Source: DATATV01 sp035551355
GTDB taxonomy: Bacteria; Actinomycetota; Actinomycetes; Mycobacteriales; Pseudonocardiaceae
Length of the DNA stretch: 64,000 nt
Direction of reading: 5' to 3'
NCBI GenBank assembly: GCA_035551355.1
Contig: DASZNF010000009.1
Span: forward strand, 40,093-104,092
Position 1 is the first letter of the stretch. Each line of letters starts with the position of its first letter. The translations under genes were made by a program, and so were the position numbers. The notes beneath the pieces were generated by a model. It saw only the letters and a program-made list of their open reading frames with translations. It made no database searches and had not been told where the DNA came from. Shown here one piece after another: positions 55,760-63,516 of this stretch.

Positions 55760-56710
55760 TCAGCCGACCCGCAGCACGGTCTTGCCGGTCGCGTGGCCGG
55801 AGTCCAGTCGCTGGTGCGCCTCGCGGATCCGCTCCAGCGACCACACGTCCTGCAACACCAACCGGACCTGGCCCCGTTCCAGCAACGGCGTCATCTCCTC
55901 CAGCCTGCGCCGTTCCCGGGTCAGCATGATGCCGTGCAGGACCTGGTTCCGCTGGTACAGCGGGCTCAGGTCACCACCCGGCGGCAGCACCGTGGCCAGC
56001 CGGGCGAACGGCCGGGCGGCCGTGACGCTCTTGGCCAGATTCTCCCCGCCGACCAGATCGACCACGCAGTCCGCGCCCGCGCCCTCGGTGTGGTCCAGGG
56101 TGGCCGCGACCACGTCCTCACTGGTGTAGTCGATCGACTCGGCGCCCAGCTCGCGCAGCAGGTTCTGGTTGTCCGGGCCCGCGGTGGCCAGCACCCGTGC
56201 CCCGGCCGCTCGGGCGAACTGCACCGCGAACGTGCCGACCCCGCCGGCGCCCGCGTGCACAAGCACCGTCTCCCCCGGGCGGACGGCCAGCCGGCGCACC
56301 ACCGCTTCCCAGGCGGTGCCGCCGGCCAACGGCACCGCGGCCGACTCCACATGGGTCAGCCCGGCCGGTTTGGGCGCCACGATGTCGGCCGCGACCACCG
56401 TGCGCTCGGCGTAACCGCCGTAGGGCGAGGTGAGTTCCGGGGTGAAGAACACGGCGTCGCCCTCGGCGAACGCGGTCACCCCCGGACCGGTCTCCTCGAC
56501 CACGCCGGACACGTCCCCGCCCAGCACGGTCGGCAACGGCAGGTCCGGCATCGCCCTGCCCTGCCGGATCTTCGCCTCGACCGGGTTGGTGCCCGAGGCC
56601 ATCACCCGGACGAGTAGTTCACCGGGACCGGGCCGGGGCAGTTCGACCTCCGCCATGGTCAGCACCTCTGGCCCGCCGAACTCGCTCATCACCACTGCTC
56701 GTGTAGTCAT
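55760..56710 (-). CDS. Zinc-independent MDR-family quinone oxidoreductase-like protein
   Basis: 316 residues from ATG 56710. MDR fold: FGGPEVLTMAEVELPRPGPGELLVRVMASGTNPVEAKIRQG, GGDVSGVVEETGPGV, GGTAWEAVVRRLAVRPGETVLVHAGAGGVGTFAVQFARAAGARVLATA (AGxGGVG NADPH motif), VVDLVGGENLAKSV. No structural or catalytic Cys/His zinc set, so quinone-reductase/zeta-crystallin type. Reduces quinones or enones with NADPH. Divergent from the ClpC-like gene. Confidence 0.92.
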   Translation of the reverse strand: MTTRAVVMSEFGGPEVLTMAEVELPRPGPGELLVRVMASGTNPVEAKIRQGRAMPDLPLPTVLGGDVSGVVEETGPGVTAFAEGDAVFFTPELTSPYGGYAERTVVAADIVAPKPAGLTHVESAAVPLAGGTAWEAVVRRLAVRPGETVLVHAGAGGVGTFAVQFARAAGARVLATAGPDNQNLLRELGAESIDYTSEDVVAATLDHTEGAGADCVVDLVGGENLAKSVTAARPFARLATVLPPGGDLSPLYQRNQVLHGIMLTRERRRLEEMTPLLERGQVRLVLQDVWSLERIREAHQRLDSGHATGKTVLRVG

Positions 56711-56826
56711 GACATGCGCGTACCCGCCTTTGCCGCACGTTTCACCTCCTCCGCAGTGGGTAGCCAACCCGGAGCGATCTGATCGTGCGGACGACGGCCG
56801 GCGAGTGACGTCGGCGGAGGGTAGTG

Positions 56827-59340
56827 ATGACTGAATTCTTCGGCCCGGGCGGGCAGAGCCCGTTCGACGACTTCCTCGCGCGGTTCTTCAGCGGAATGCC
56901 GCGGCGGGAGGTCCAGCGGGTGGACATCACGCGCCTGATGACCGCCCCGGCCCGGGAGTTGGTGGCCGCCGCCGCAGCCAAGGTGATGGAGCGCGGCAAA
57001 TCCGACCTGGACACCCAGGACCTGTTGTGGGCCGCCACCCAACTGGAGCCGACCCGCGAGTTGCTCGACCGCGCCGGTGCGGACACCGAGCGGCTGGCCG
57101 GGGAACTGGAGCGGGCCATGCCCGACGGTGAACCGGCCGGTGAGGCGCCGGTACTGGCGCCGATGGCCAAGCGCGCCCTGTTGGACGCGCACCAGATCTC
57201 CCGCACGCTCGGCTCCTCCTACATCGGCCCGGAACACCTGTTGCTGGCGCTGTCCGCCAACCCCGAGTCGGTGGCCGGGCAGCTGCTGGCCCGGCTGCGG
57301 ATCGGGCCGGAACAGTTGCAGGGCCAGCCATCCGCACACTCCGGGCCGCCGCAGGGCGAGCCGAAGGAGACCAAGACCCCGACGCTGGACCAGTACGGCC
57401 GCGATCTCACCGCACTGGCCCGGGACGGCCGGATCGACCCGGTGGTCGGCCGGGACGAGGAGATCGAGCAGACGGTCGAGGTGCTTTCCCGGCGTACCAA
57501 GAACAATCCGGTGCTCATCGGCGAAGCCGGGGTCGGCAAGACGGCGATCGTGGAGGGCATCGCGCAGCGCATCGCCGACGGCGACGTGCCGGACACGCTG
57601 GCCGGCCGCCGGGTCGTGCAACTCGATCTGACCGGGCTGGTCGCGGGCACCCGCTACCGCGGTGACTTCGAGGAGCGGATGCAGAAGGTGATCGAGGAGA
57701 TCCGGGAGCACTCGGACAATCTCATCGCGTTCATCGACGAACTGCACACCGTGGCCGGCGCGGGCGGCGCCGAGGGCGCCATGGGCGCGGGCAACATTCT
57801 CAAGCCCGCCCTGGCCCGCGGCGAGTTGCACGTGATCGGTGCGACCACGTTGGACGAGTACCGCAAGAACATCGAGTCCGATCCGGCGCTGGCCCGCCGG
57901 TTCCAACCGGTCATCGTGCCCGAGCCGAACGTGCCGGACACCGTGGAAATCCTGCGCGGCCTGCGCGACCGCTACGAGGCGCACCACCAGCTGCGGTTCA
58001 CCGATCAGGCGCTGGTCGCCGCGGCCGAGCTGTCCGACCGGTACCTGACCGAACGGTTCCTGCCGGACAAGGCGATCGACCTGGTCGACCAGGCGGGCGC
58101 CCGGGTCCGGTTGCGCACCCGGCGGCCCAGCACCGATGTGCGGGATCTGGAGGCCCAGCTGGCCGAGCGCGAGCGGGAGAAGGCGCAGGCGGTGGCCAAT
58201 GAACGCTTCGAACGCGCCTCGGAACTGCGCGACGAGATCACCGCGCTGCGCGAGCGCATCACCGAAGCCCGCGCGAACAATCGGTCCGGCGGTGGGCCGG
58301 TGCCGCGGGTGACCGAGCGGGACATCGCCGAGGTGGTGTCCCGGACGACCGGCATTCCGGCCACCGAACTGACCATGCAAGAGCGGGAACGGTTGCAGCA
58401 CCTGGAAGAGCGGCTGCACGAGCGGGTCATCGGCCAGGACGACGCGGTGCGCGTGGTGGCCGAGGCGGTGCGCCGGTCCCGGACCGGTCTCGGGGACCCG
58501 GACCGGCCGGTGGGCAGCTTCCTGTTCCTCGGCCCGACCGGCGTCGGCAAGACCGAACTGGCCCGCGCGCTGGCCGAAACGCTGTTCGGCGACGAGAACC
58601 GGATGGTGCGACTGGACATGAGCGAGTTCGGCGAGCGGCACACGGTCAGCCGGATGGTCGGCGCCCCGCCCGGTTACGTGGGCTACGAGGAGGCCGGGCA
58701 GCTGACCGAGGCGGTGCGGCGCAAGCCGTATTCGGTGGTGCTGCTGGACGAGATCGAGAAGGCCCACCCGGATGTGTTCAACACGCTGCTGCAGGTGCTC
58801 GACGACGGCCGGCTCACCGACGGGCAGGGCCGAACGGTCGATTTCCGCAACACGTTGCTGATCATGACCAGCAACGAGGGTTCGGATCTGATCACCAGCA
58901 CCGGCGGGGCGTTCGGGTTCGGCGGCGACGGGCCGGAACAGGCCGAACAGGGCTTGCGGGACCGGATCATGCGACGGCTGCGGGATTCCTTCCGGCCGGA
59001 GTTCCTGAACCGGATCGACGAGATCATCGTGTTCCGGCGGCTGACCGAGGATCAGCTGCGCGAGGTCGTGCGGATGTTGCTGGCGGAGACCGCGCGGCGG
59101 TTGAGGGCGCAGGACATCGACATCGAATTCACGCCGGGCGCGGTGGACTGGATCGCCGAACACGGTTACCAGCCGGAATTCGGGGCGCGGCCGATGCGCC
59201 GCACGATTCAACGCGAGGTGGACAACAGGCTGTCGTCAAAGCTGATTGCCGGGGAATTGTCCGCGGGTCAGCACGTGGTGGTGGACGTGCGTGACGGTGC
59301 ACTGGTCACCGAGGTGCCGGCCGCGACGTCGGCCCACTGA
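56827..59340 (+). CDS. ClpC-type AAA+ chaperone/protease ATPase (secondary paralogue)
   Basis: 837 residues, ATG 56827 with GGAGGG (GTG 56824 possible). N domain (about 1-150, diverged start RVDITRLMTAPARELVAAAAA). AAA-1: Walker A IGEAGVGKTAIVEG, Walker B NLIAFIDELHTV. Middle UVR-like motif (KAQAVANERFERASELRDEI, about 455). AAA-2: Walker A LGPTGVGKTELARA, Walker B VVLLDEIEKAHPDVFN, sensor FRPEFLNRIDEIIVF. The AFGFGGD loop could be the ClpP-docking xGF. Actinobacteria usually also carry an essential ClpC; the diverged N domain suggests this is a second, possibly stress-related copy. Confidence 0.9.
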   Translation: MTEFFGPGGQSPFDDFLARFFSGMPRREVQRVDITRLMTAPARELVAAAAAKVMERGKSDLDTQDLLWAATQLEPTRELLDRAGADTERLAGELERAMPDGEPAGEAPVLAPMAKRALLDAHQISRTLGSSYIGPEHLLLALSANPESVAGQLLARLRIGPEQLQGQPSAHSGPPQGEPKETKTPTLDQYGRDLTALARDGRIDPVVGRDEEIEQTVEVLSRRTKNNPVLIGEAGVGKTAIVEGIAQRIADGDVPDTLAGRRVVQLDLTGLVAGTRYRGDFEERMQKVIEEIREHSDNLIAFIDELHTVAGAGGAEGAMGAGNILKPALARGELHVIGATTLDEYRKNIESDPALARRFQPVIVPEPNVPDTVEILRGLRDRYEAHHQLRFTDQALVAAAELSDRYLTERFLPDKAIDLVDQAGARVRLRTRRPSTDVRDLEAQLAEREREKAQAVANERFERASELRDEITALRERITEARANNRSGGGPVPRVTERDIAEVVSRTTGIPATELTMQERERLQHLEERLHERVIGQDDAVRVVAEAVRRSRTGLGDPDRPVGSFLFLGPTGVGKTELARALAETLFGDENRMVRLDMSEFGERHTVSRMVGAPPGYVGYEEAGQLTEAVRRKPYSVVLLDEIEKAHPDVFNTLLQVLDDGRLTDGQGRTVDFRNTLLIMTSNEGSDLITSTGGAFGFGGDGPEQAEQGLRDRIMRRLRDSFRPEFLNRIDEIIVFRRLTEDQLREVVRMLLAETARRLRAQDIDIEFTPGAVDWIAEHGYQPEFGARPMRRTIQREVDNRLSSKLIAGELSAGQHVVVDVRDGALVTEVPAATSAH

Positions 59341-59381
59341 GCGGGAAGCCGGCGCGGTCGGGGAACTGCCGAGGCGAGATG

Positions 59382-59582
59382 TCATTCCGGTCGGTGGCCG
59401 GCCAGCACGTTGGCCACCTCGGCCGGATCCCGGTAGTGCCGTAACGGCAGAGCCCACAATTCCTCGCAGGATGCCGCGTCCAGTCCGTAGTCGTCGGCGT
59501 AGGTCACGATCTGCCACTTTTCGGCCGGAAACCGAAGCTCGTGCAGGATATCGCGGATCATGGCCGCCATTTCCGTGTTCAT
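59382..59582 (-). CDS. Small DUF2795-like protein
   Basis: 66 residues. MIRDILHELRFPAEKWQIVT, YADDYGLDAASCEELWALPL, RHYRDPAEVANVLAG matches the DUF2795 pattern (L...FPA-K.. ii..A...g.......L..LP...Y....eV...l). These short helical proteins are widespread in actinobacteria with no defined role. Convergent with the ClpC-like gene. Confidence 0.7.
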   Translation of the reverse strand: MNTEMAAMIRDILHELRFPAEKWQIVTYADDYGLDAASCEELWALPLRHYRDPAEVANVLAGHRPE

Positions 59583-59788
59583 GTGTACGACGTACCCGGT
59601 CGTTCGCCGGACAAACGAAATCTTGGTTGCAAAATATGACCGGCGTCACGCAAATCTGGTCGCCGGGTTACCCGGGTGGCGGCGGAGCCGACCGGCGTGG
59701 GTTCGCCCGGACGGTGACCGGGTACCCGGCCGACGGTGCGAACGACCGTCGAGTTACGACCATCGAGTGACGACCACCTGGAGCCACG
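59583..59788 (+). other. 206-bp intergenic region with a triple GA-rich repeat
   Basis: No gene supported. Contains AT-rich AAACGAAATCTTGGTTGCAAAATATGAC (split here as AAACGAAATC and TTGCAAAATATGAC), a plausible promoter area for either neighbour, and near-repeats CGACCGTCGAGTTACGAC / CGACCATCGAGTGACGAC (59749-59775) just before the membrane-protein gene. Confidence 0.45.
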
Positions 59789-60397
59789 ATGCGCATCACA
59801 CTTCTGCGCAGGCGGCCGAAAATCCGGCTGCCGCGCCGCGCGACCGACGTGGAGAGCGCGACCCTGCGTTACCTGCTGTTCGGCCTGCTGCCCGCCTGGT
59901 TCGCGCCCGGACTGCTGGACTGGTACCAGCACCGGCGCACCGATATCCAGCACACCACGGGCGCCAAGGAGTCCCTGATCCACCTGCTGATGATGGCCGA
60001 GGTCGGCGGCCCGATCACGCTGGCGCTGCTGTGCGAGATCAATCCGCTGGTGCTGTCGGTCATCGCGGCGGCCATCGCCGCGCACGAGGCGACCGCGCTG
60101 TGGGACGTGCGCACCGCCGAGGCCAGCGACCGGCCGGTCACGCCGTGGGAACAGCACATCCACAGTTTCCTGGAATCGTTGCCGTTCATGGCCACCGCCG
60201 CGCTGACCTGCCTGCACTGGGACCAACTGCGCGCACTCCCCCAGACCGGCCGGGACCCCGGCGCCTGGCGGCTGCACTGGAAGCGCAGCCGGCTGCCCGA
60301 CGGTTACCTGGCCGCCGTCGCGGCCGCGATCACCGGCCTGGTGGCGCTGCCCTACGGCGAGGAACTGCTCCGCTGCGTGCGTGCGGCCCGGCGCTGA
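59789..60397 (+). CDS. Membrane protein with conserved-looking His/Glu motifs
   Basis: 202 residues. Three to four membrane segments (YLLFGLLPAWFAPGLL; GGPITLALLCEINPLVLSVIAAAIAAH; LPFMATAALTCLHW; LAAVAAAITGLVALPYG). His/Glu pairs face the loops: DWYQHRRTDI, GAKESLIHLLMMAE, AAHEATALWDVR and EQHIHSFLESLP. This spacing is reminiscent of di-iron or zinc membrane enzymes but not identical to fatty-acid hydroxylases. Family not recognised. Confidence 0.75.
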   Translation: MRITLLRRRPKIRLPRRATDVESATLRYLLFGLLPAWFAPGLLDWYQHRRTDIQHTTGAKESLIHLLMMAEVGGPITLALLCEINPLVLSVIAAAIAAHEATALWDVRTAEASDRPVTPWEQHIHSFLESLPFMATAALTCLHWDQLRALPQTGRDPGAWRLHWKRSRLPDGYLAAVAAAITGLVALPYGEELLRCVRAARR

Positions 60398-60404
60398 GCA
60401 GACC

Positions 60405-60430
60405 CGGGGCCGGCGATGTCGTCGGCCCCG
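60405..60430. terminator. Hairpin between the membrane protein and whiB
   Basis: CGGGGCCG (60405-60412) pairs with CGGCCCCG (60423-60430), 8-bp stem and 10-nt loop, followed by GGCCCC repeats. Located in the 102-bp gap between convergent genes. Confidence 0.65.
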
Positions 60431-60499
60431 GCCCCGGCCCCGGAACCGAGCGGGACGACCTGGTCGGTTCGGTGGCCCCTCAGGGCGCCGTGGAATCCC

Positions 60500-60793
60500 T
60501 CAGGCCACCGTGCGAGTGGTCGTGTCGGCCAGGGCCACCTGCCGTTCCTTCTCGGTCATACCGCCCCACACCCCGTACGGCTCGTGGGTGGCCAGCGCGT
60601 GCCGCCGGCACTCCACGATGACCGGGCAGCTGTGGCACACCTGTTTGGCCTTCGCGTCGCGCTCCTCCCGGCGCAGGCCGCGTTCCCGGTCCGGGTGGAA
60701 GAACTGCGCGGTGTCCAGGTCACGGCACGCGGCCCGCAGCTGCCAATCCCAGTTCTCCGAGACCGCCGTCGGCATTCGGTGCACATCGACCAT
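60500..60793 (-). CDS. WhiB-family [4Fe-4S] transcriptional regulator
   Basis: 97 residues from ATG 60793. Four Cys ligands: QLRAACRDLDTAQFFHPD, AKQVCHSCPVIVECRRHAL. G[VI]WGG turn: EPYGVWGGMTEKER, then a basic tail too short for a full AT-hook. The early W-x-W and FFHPD are typical of WhiB proteins. Redox/NO-sensitive partner of sigma-A. It lies 24 bp behind a DUF3140 gene and in one transcription unit with an Fpg/Nei glycosylase. Confidence 0.93.
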   Translation of the reverse strand: MVDVHRMPTAVSENWDWQLRAACRDLDTAQFFHPDRERGLRREERDAKAKQVCHSCPVIVECRRHALATHEPYGVWGGMTEKERQVALADTTTRTVA

Positions 60794-60817
60794 CGGATTC
60801 CCCTCCCTGCACAACAA

Positions 60818-61153
60818 CTACGGCGACTTCAGCGGGTCGTGACCAAGGGACATCAGGCGGTGCCGCCAGTTCGCCTGTCCCCCCACGGGTTCCAGGTCGG
60901 CGCGCCGCGCGGCGTGCACCCGGTCCACCACGGTCCGCATGGTCCGCGCGTCCTGCTCGTCGAGATCGGTGCGGCGCTTGCGCAGGATCGCCAGCACCCG
61001 CTGACCGGTCGGGGTGCCCGCCTCGTCGGGCAGCACCTCCGTCTCCGGCGGCGCCGAATCGGTGCGCAGCCACTCGCTGAGTTCCCGGGAGGACATGTTC
61101 ACGACGCGGTGGAACTCGTTCCACAACTCGTCATCGACTCGGGTGACAGCCAC
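60818..61153 (-). CDS. DUF3140 protein
   Basis: 111 residues from GTG 61153 (GGAGGCGAAG just upstream). DDELWNEFHRVVNMSSRELSEWLRTD is the DUF3140 signature, followed by GQRVLAILRKRRTDLDEQDARTMRTVVDRVHAARR and WRHRLMSLGHDPLK. All-helical, basic. Often next to DNA-repair or stress genes in actinobacteria (recollection). Between fpg-like and whiB genes with 19-bp and 24-bp gaps. Confidence 0.8.
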   Translation of the reverse strand: MAVTRVDDELWNEFHRVVNMSSRELSEWLRTDSAPPETEVLPDEAGTPTGQRVLAILRKRRTDLDEQDARTMRTVVDRVHAARRADLEPVGGQANWRHRLMSLGHDPLKSP

Positions 61154-61172
61154 AAGCCTTCGCCTCCTTTTC

Positions 61173-61964
61173 TTACGACGGCTGGCAATGCGGGCACCAG
61201 ATCGTGCCCCGGCCGCCGATTCGGGCGTGCGACAGCCTGGTCCCACAGCGCGGACAGGCACCGTCCGGTTCATCGCGGTGCCCGGTCAGCCAGGACCGCC
61301 GGGGCGGCACCTGACCCGCGGTCACGGACTGCCGAAGCGTGGTGCTCATCTTCCGGTGCAGCTGGCCGAGCTCGCCCGGCGTCAGTTCCGCGCAGGACCG
61401 TTTCGGATGTATCCGGGCCCGCCACAGGATCTCGTCGGTGAGCAGGTTGCCCAGCCCGGCGACGACCGACTGATCCATCAGCGCCGCCTTCGCCTGTCGC
61501 CGCGATCGGCCCAGAATCTGGGACAAGTCCTTGCGGGACAAGGAAAGCGCGTCCGGCCCGGTCTCCCCGAGCACCCGGTCCAGCGCGCGCTCGTCCGGCA
61601 GCAGACGCAGGCCGGTCAGTTTGCGCATGTCGCGGTAACGCAGTTCCCCGTCGGCGAAGCTCCAGACGACCCGGTCGTGCCGCTGCCGGTCCCCACCCGT
61701 TTCGGCCCAGGACAGCGATCCGGTCATGCCGAAGTGCAGCAACAGAATGGCCGGTTCACGGTTCCCGTCGACCGGGGCGACCAGCCACTTGCCGTGCCGC
61801 CGGGGCGGGGCGAACCGGTGACCCCGCAGGGCTTTGCGCAATCGCGGCGCGCTGACCCCGCGCAGCACACCCGGGTCGAGCACGTCGACGCGCTCGATCG
61901 GCCGGGCCACCGCGTGATCGGCGAACGTCCGGCGGAAGCCTTCGACATCGGGCAGTTCGGGCAT
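61173..61964 (-). CDS. Fpg/Nei-family DNA glycosylase
   Basis: 263 residues. Catalytic N terminus MPELPDVEGFRR (Pro1/Glu2 after Met removal), RRHGKWLV (beta-hairpin Lys), LLHFGMTGSL, RDMRKLTGLRLLPD and the H2TH region QAKAALMDQSVVAGLGNLLTDEILWRARIHP. C-terminal zinc finger C-x2-C ... C-x2-C (GACPRCGTRLS ... IWCPHCQ). Removes oxidised bases and cleaves the abasic site. First gene of the Fpg-DUF3140-WhiB unit. Confidence 0.95.
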   Translation of the reverse strand: MPELPDVEGFRRTFADHAVARPIERVDVLDPGVLRGVSAPRLRKALRGHRFAPPRRHGKWLVAPVDGNREPAILLLHFGMTGSLSWAETGGDRQRHDRVVWSFADGELRYRDMRKLTGLRLLPDERALDRVLGETGPDALSLSRKDLSQILGRSRRQAKAALMDQSVVAGLGNLLTDEILWRARIHPKRSCAELTPGELGQLHRKMSTTLRQSVTAGQVPPRRSWLTGHRDEPDGACPRCGTRLSHARIGGRGTIWCPHCQPS

Positions 61965-62019
61965 GTCCTATGCCTACCCACCCAATCGGCCGATCAATCG
62001 GCGGTGGTCGCCACACCGG

Positions 62020-62286
62020 TCACCAGACCGCGGGCCCGGATGCCTGTGGGCGCCACATCGGACGGTCGGCGCGCCGGAACGTCTGCCGCAGCCGCAGTCC
62101 ACGCCAGGCGGTGCGCGCCATACCGGCGATCCGGGTGCGGATTCGCTCGGCCGGCCGGGGCGGGGCGGGCGGCGGCGCGGGCGCGGGGCTCGGGAACAAC
62201 GCGGCCAGTTCGGTGAACACGTGATCCGCGGACAGTTCGGCAGCGCACGCGACGAGTTCGCGCTGTTGCCGTCGAGACGCTCGCAT
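62020..62286 (-). CDS. Small proline-rich protein of unknown function
   Basis: 88 residues from ATG 62286, which has an AGGAGG site (AGGAGGCAAGG ATG). Start MRASRRQQRELVACAAELSADHV, middle FPSPAPAPPPAPPRPAERIR (Pro-rich linker), end ADRPMWRPQASGPAVW. No family recognised. It ends 55 bp before the Fpg ATG and may share its transcript. Confidence 0.6.
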   Translation of the reverse strand: MRASRRQQRELVACAAELSADHVFTELAALFPSPAPAPPPAPPRPAERIRTRIAGMARTAWRGLRLRQTFRRADRPMWRPQASGPAVW

Positions 62287-62309
62287 CCTTGCCTCCTCAC
62301 AGTTGGATC

Positions 62310-62348
62310 GGCCCGCCGGAACGAGCGGGCCCGGCCGACATCGGCCGG
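62310..62348. terminator. Two adjacent hairpins between the enolase-superfamily gene and the small protein gene
   Basis: GGCCCGC (62310-62316) with GCGGGCC (62325-62331), then CCGGCCGACATCGGCCGG (62331-62348, 8-bp arms, 2-nt centre). They are downstream of the ctaD-enolase transcript, so probably its terminator. The second is also a fully symmetric DNA palindrome. Confidence 0.55.
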
Positions 62349-62423
62349 CAGTTGTTCTCCTGTCGGGATATCCGGTCGGGCGATGGTGAAACCCTGATTA
62401 CCGCCCGTGACCAGCGCCCCGGT

Positions 62424-63515
62424 TCAGGCCACTCGGTAGCGGGACGCGGCCGCCGCGTCGAACTCCAGACCGTGACCGGGCCCGGCCGGAGTCACCACCC
62501 CACCGGCCGGATCCAGCGCGCCGTGGAACAGCATCGACTCGATCCGCACGTGGTCGTGGAACCACTCCAGGTGCCGCAGGTGCGGCGTGGCCGCGGCCAC
62601 CGGCGCGTGCAGATTCGGCGCGCAGTGCCCGGACACGCTCAGCCCGAACCCGGCCGCGACCGCAGCCGACCGCAGCCATTCCGTGTAGCCGCCGCAGCGG
62701 GTCGCGTCGATCTGCAGGCAGTCCACCGCGCCAGCCGCGCACATCCGGTGGAAGTAGCCCAGATCGGTGCCGTACTCCCCGGCGGTCACGTCCGCGGGAA
62801 CCTGGTCGCGGACCTCGCGCAGGCCGTCCAGATCGTCGGAACTGACCGGCTCCTCGAACCAGCGCACGTCCTGCCCGGCCATGGCCCGCCCGACCCGGAT
62901 CGCTTGTTTGCGCTGGTAGCCCCCGTTGGCGTCGACGTACAGCTCGGCGTCCGGGCCGATGACCTCGCGGGCCAGCGCGATCCGGGCCAGATCCCGGGCC
63001 TCGCACGTACCCCAGGATTCCCCGATCTTGATTTTCACCCGCGGAATCCCGCGCTCGTGCACCCAGTCGGTCAGCTGCTCGCTCGTGCGCGCGTCGGAAC
63101 AGGTGGTGAAGCCGCCGCTGCCGTAGACCGGAACTTCGTTGCGCACCAAGCCGAACAGGTCGGGCAGGGACAGATTCAGCAGGCGCGCCTTGAGATCCCA
63201 CAACGCCACATCGACCGCGGAGATCGCGTAGCCGATCGCGCCGGGCCGGGCCGCGTTGCGCACCGCGGTCACCATGTCGGAGAAGATTCCCGGTACGGAC
63301 AACGGGTTCTGGCCCACCACCACCTCGGCCAGCAACTCGCGCACAAGCTGCGCGCAGGCGGGCGCGCCGTAGGTCCAGCCGGTGCCGGTCACGCCGTCGG
63401 CCGACACCAGCACCACGACGATCGTGGTGGACTGCCAGGTGGCCGTGCCATCGCCTTCCGGCGCGTCGGTCGGGATGGTGTAGGCGCTCGCTTCGACGGA
63501 TTCGATGCCGGTCAT
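62424..63515 (-). CDS. Mandelate racemase/MLE family protein downstream of ctaD
   Basis: 363 residues. Enolase superfamily: capping domain to about 115, then barrel with PRVKIKIGESWG (KxK about 162), DAELYVDANGGY (Asp), VRWFEEPVSSDDL (Glu), ADVTAGEYGTDL (Glu), LQIDATRCGGYTEW (Asp/His dyad partner) and SGHCAPNLHAPVAAA (His). Full KxK and His fit an acid-sugar dehydratase or racemase. The start is only 1 nt after the ctaD stop, so it is cotranscribed with cytochrome oxidase although functionally unrelated. Confidence 0.87.
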   Translation of the reverse strand: MTGIESVEASAYTIPTDAPEGDGTATWQSTTIVVVLVSADGVTGTGWTYGAPACAQLVRELLAEVVVGQNPLSVPGIFSDMVTAVRNAARPGAIGYAISAVDVALWDLKARLLNLSLPDLFGLVRNEVPVYGSGGFTTCSDARTSEQLTDWVHERGIPRVKIKIGESWGTCEARDLARIALAREVIGPDAELYVDANGGYQRKQAIRVGRAMAGQDVRWFEEPVSSDDLDGLREVRDQVPADVTAGEYGTDLGYFHRMCAAGAVDCLQIDATRCGGYTEWLRSAAVAAGFGLSVSGHCAPNLHAPVAAATPHLRHLEWFHDHVRIESMLFHGALDPAGGVVTPAGPGHGLEFDAAAASRYRVA

Positions 63516-63516
63516 A

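Noticed and set aside
56707..59211. 834-codon minus-strand frame opposite the ClpC-like gene
   Set aside because: Antisense of a strongly conserved AAA+ gene; low-complexity product.
62331..62348. The 18-bp palindrome as a regulator operator
   Set aside because: It follows directly after another GC hairpin at the end of the ctaD-enolase transcript, so a termination role is simpler, although it is also close to the small gene's start.
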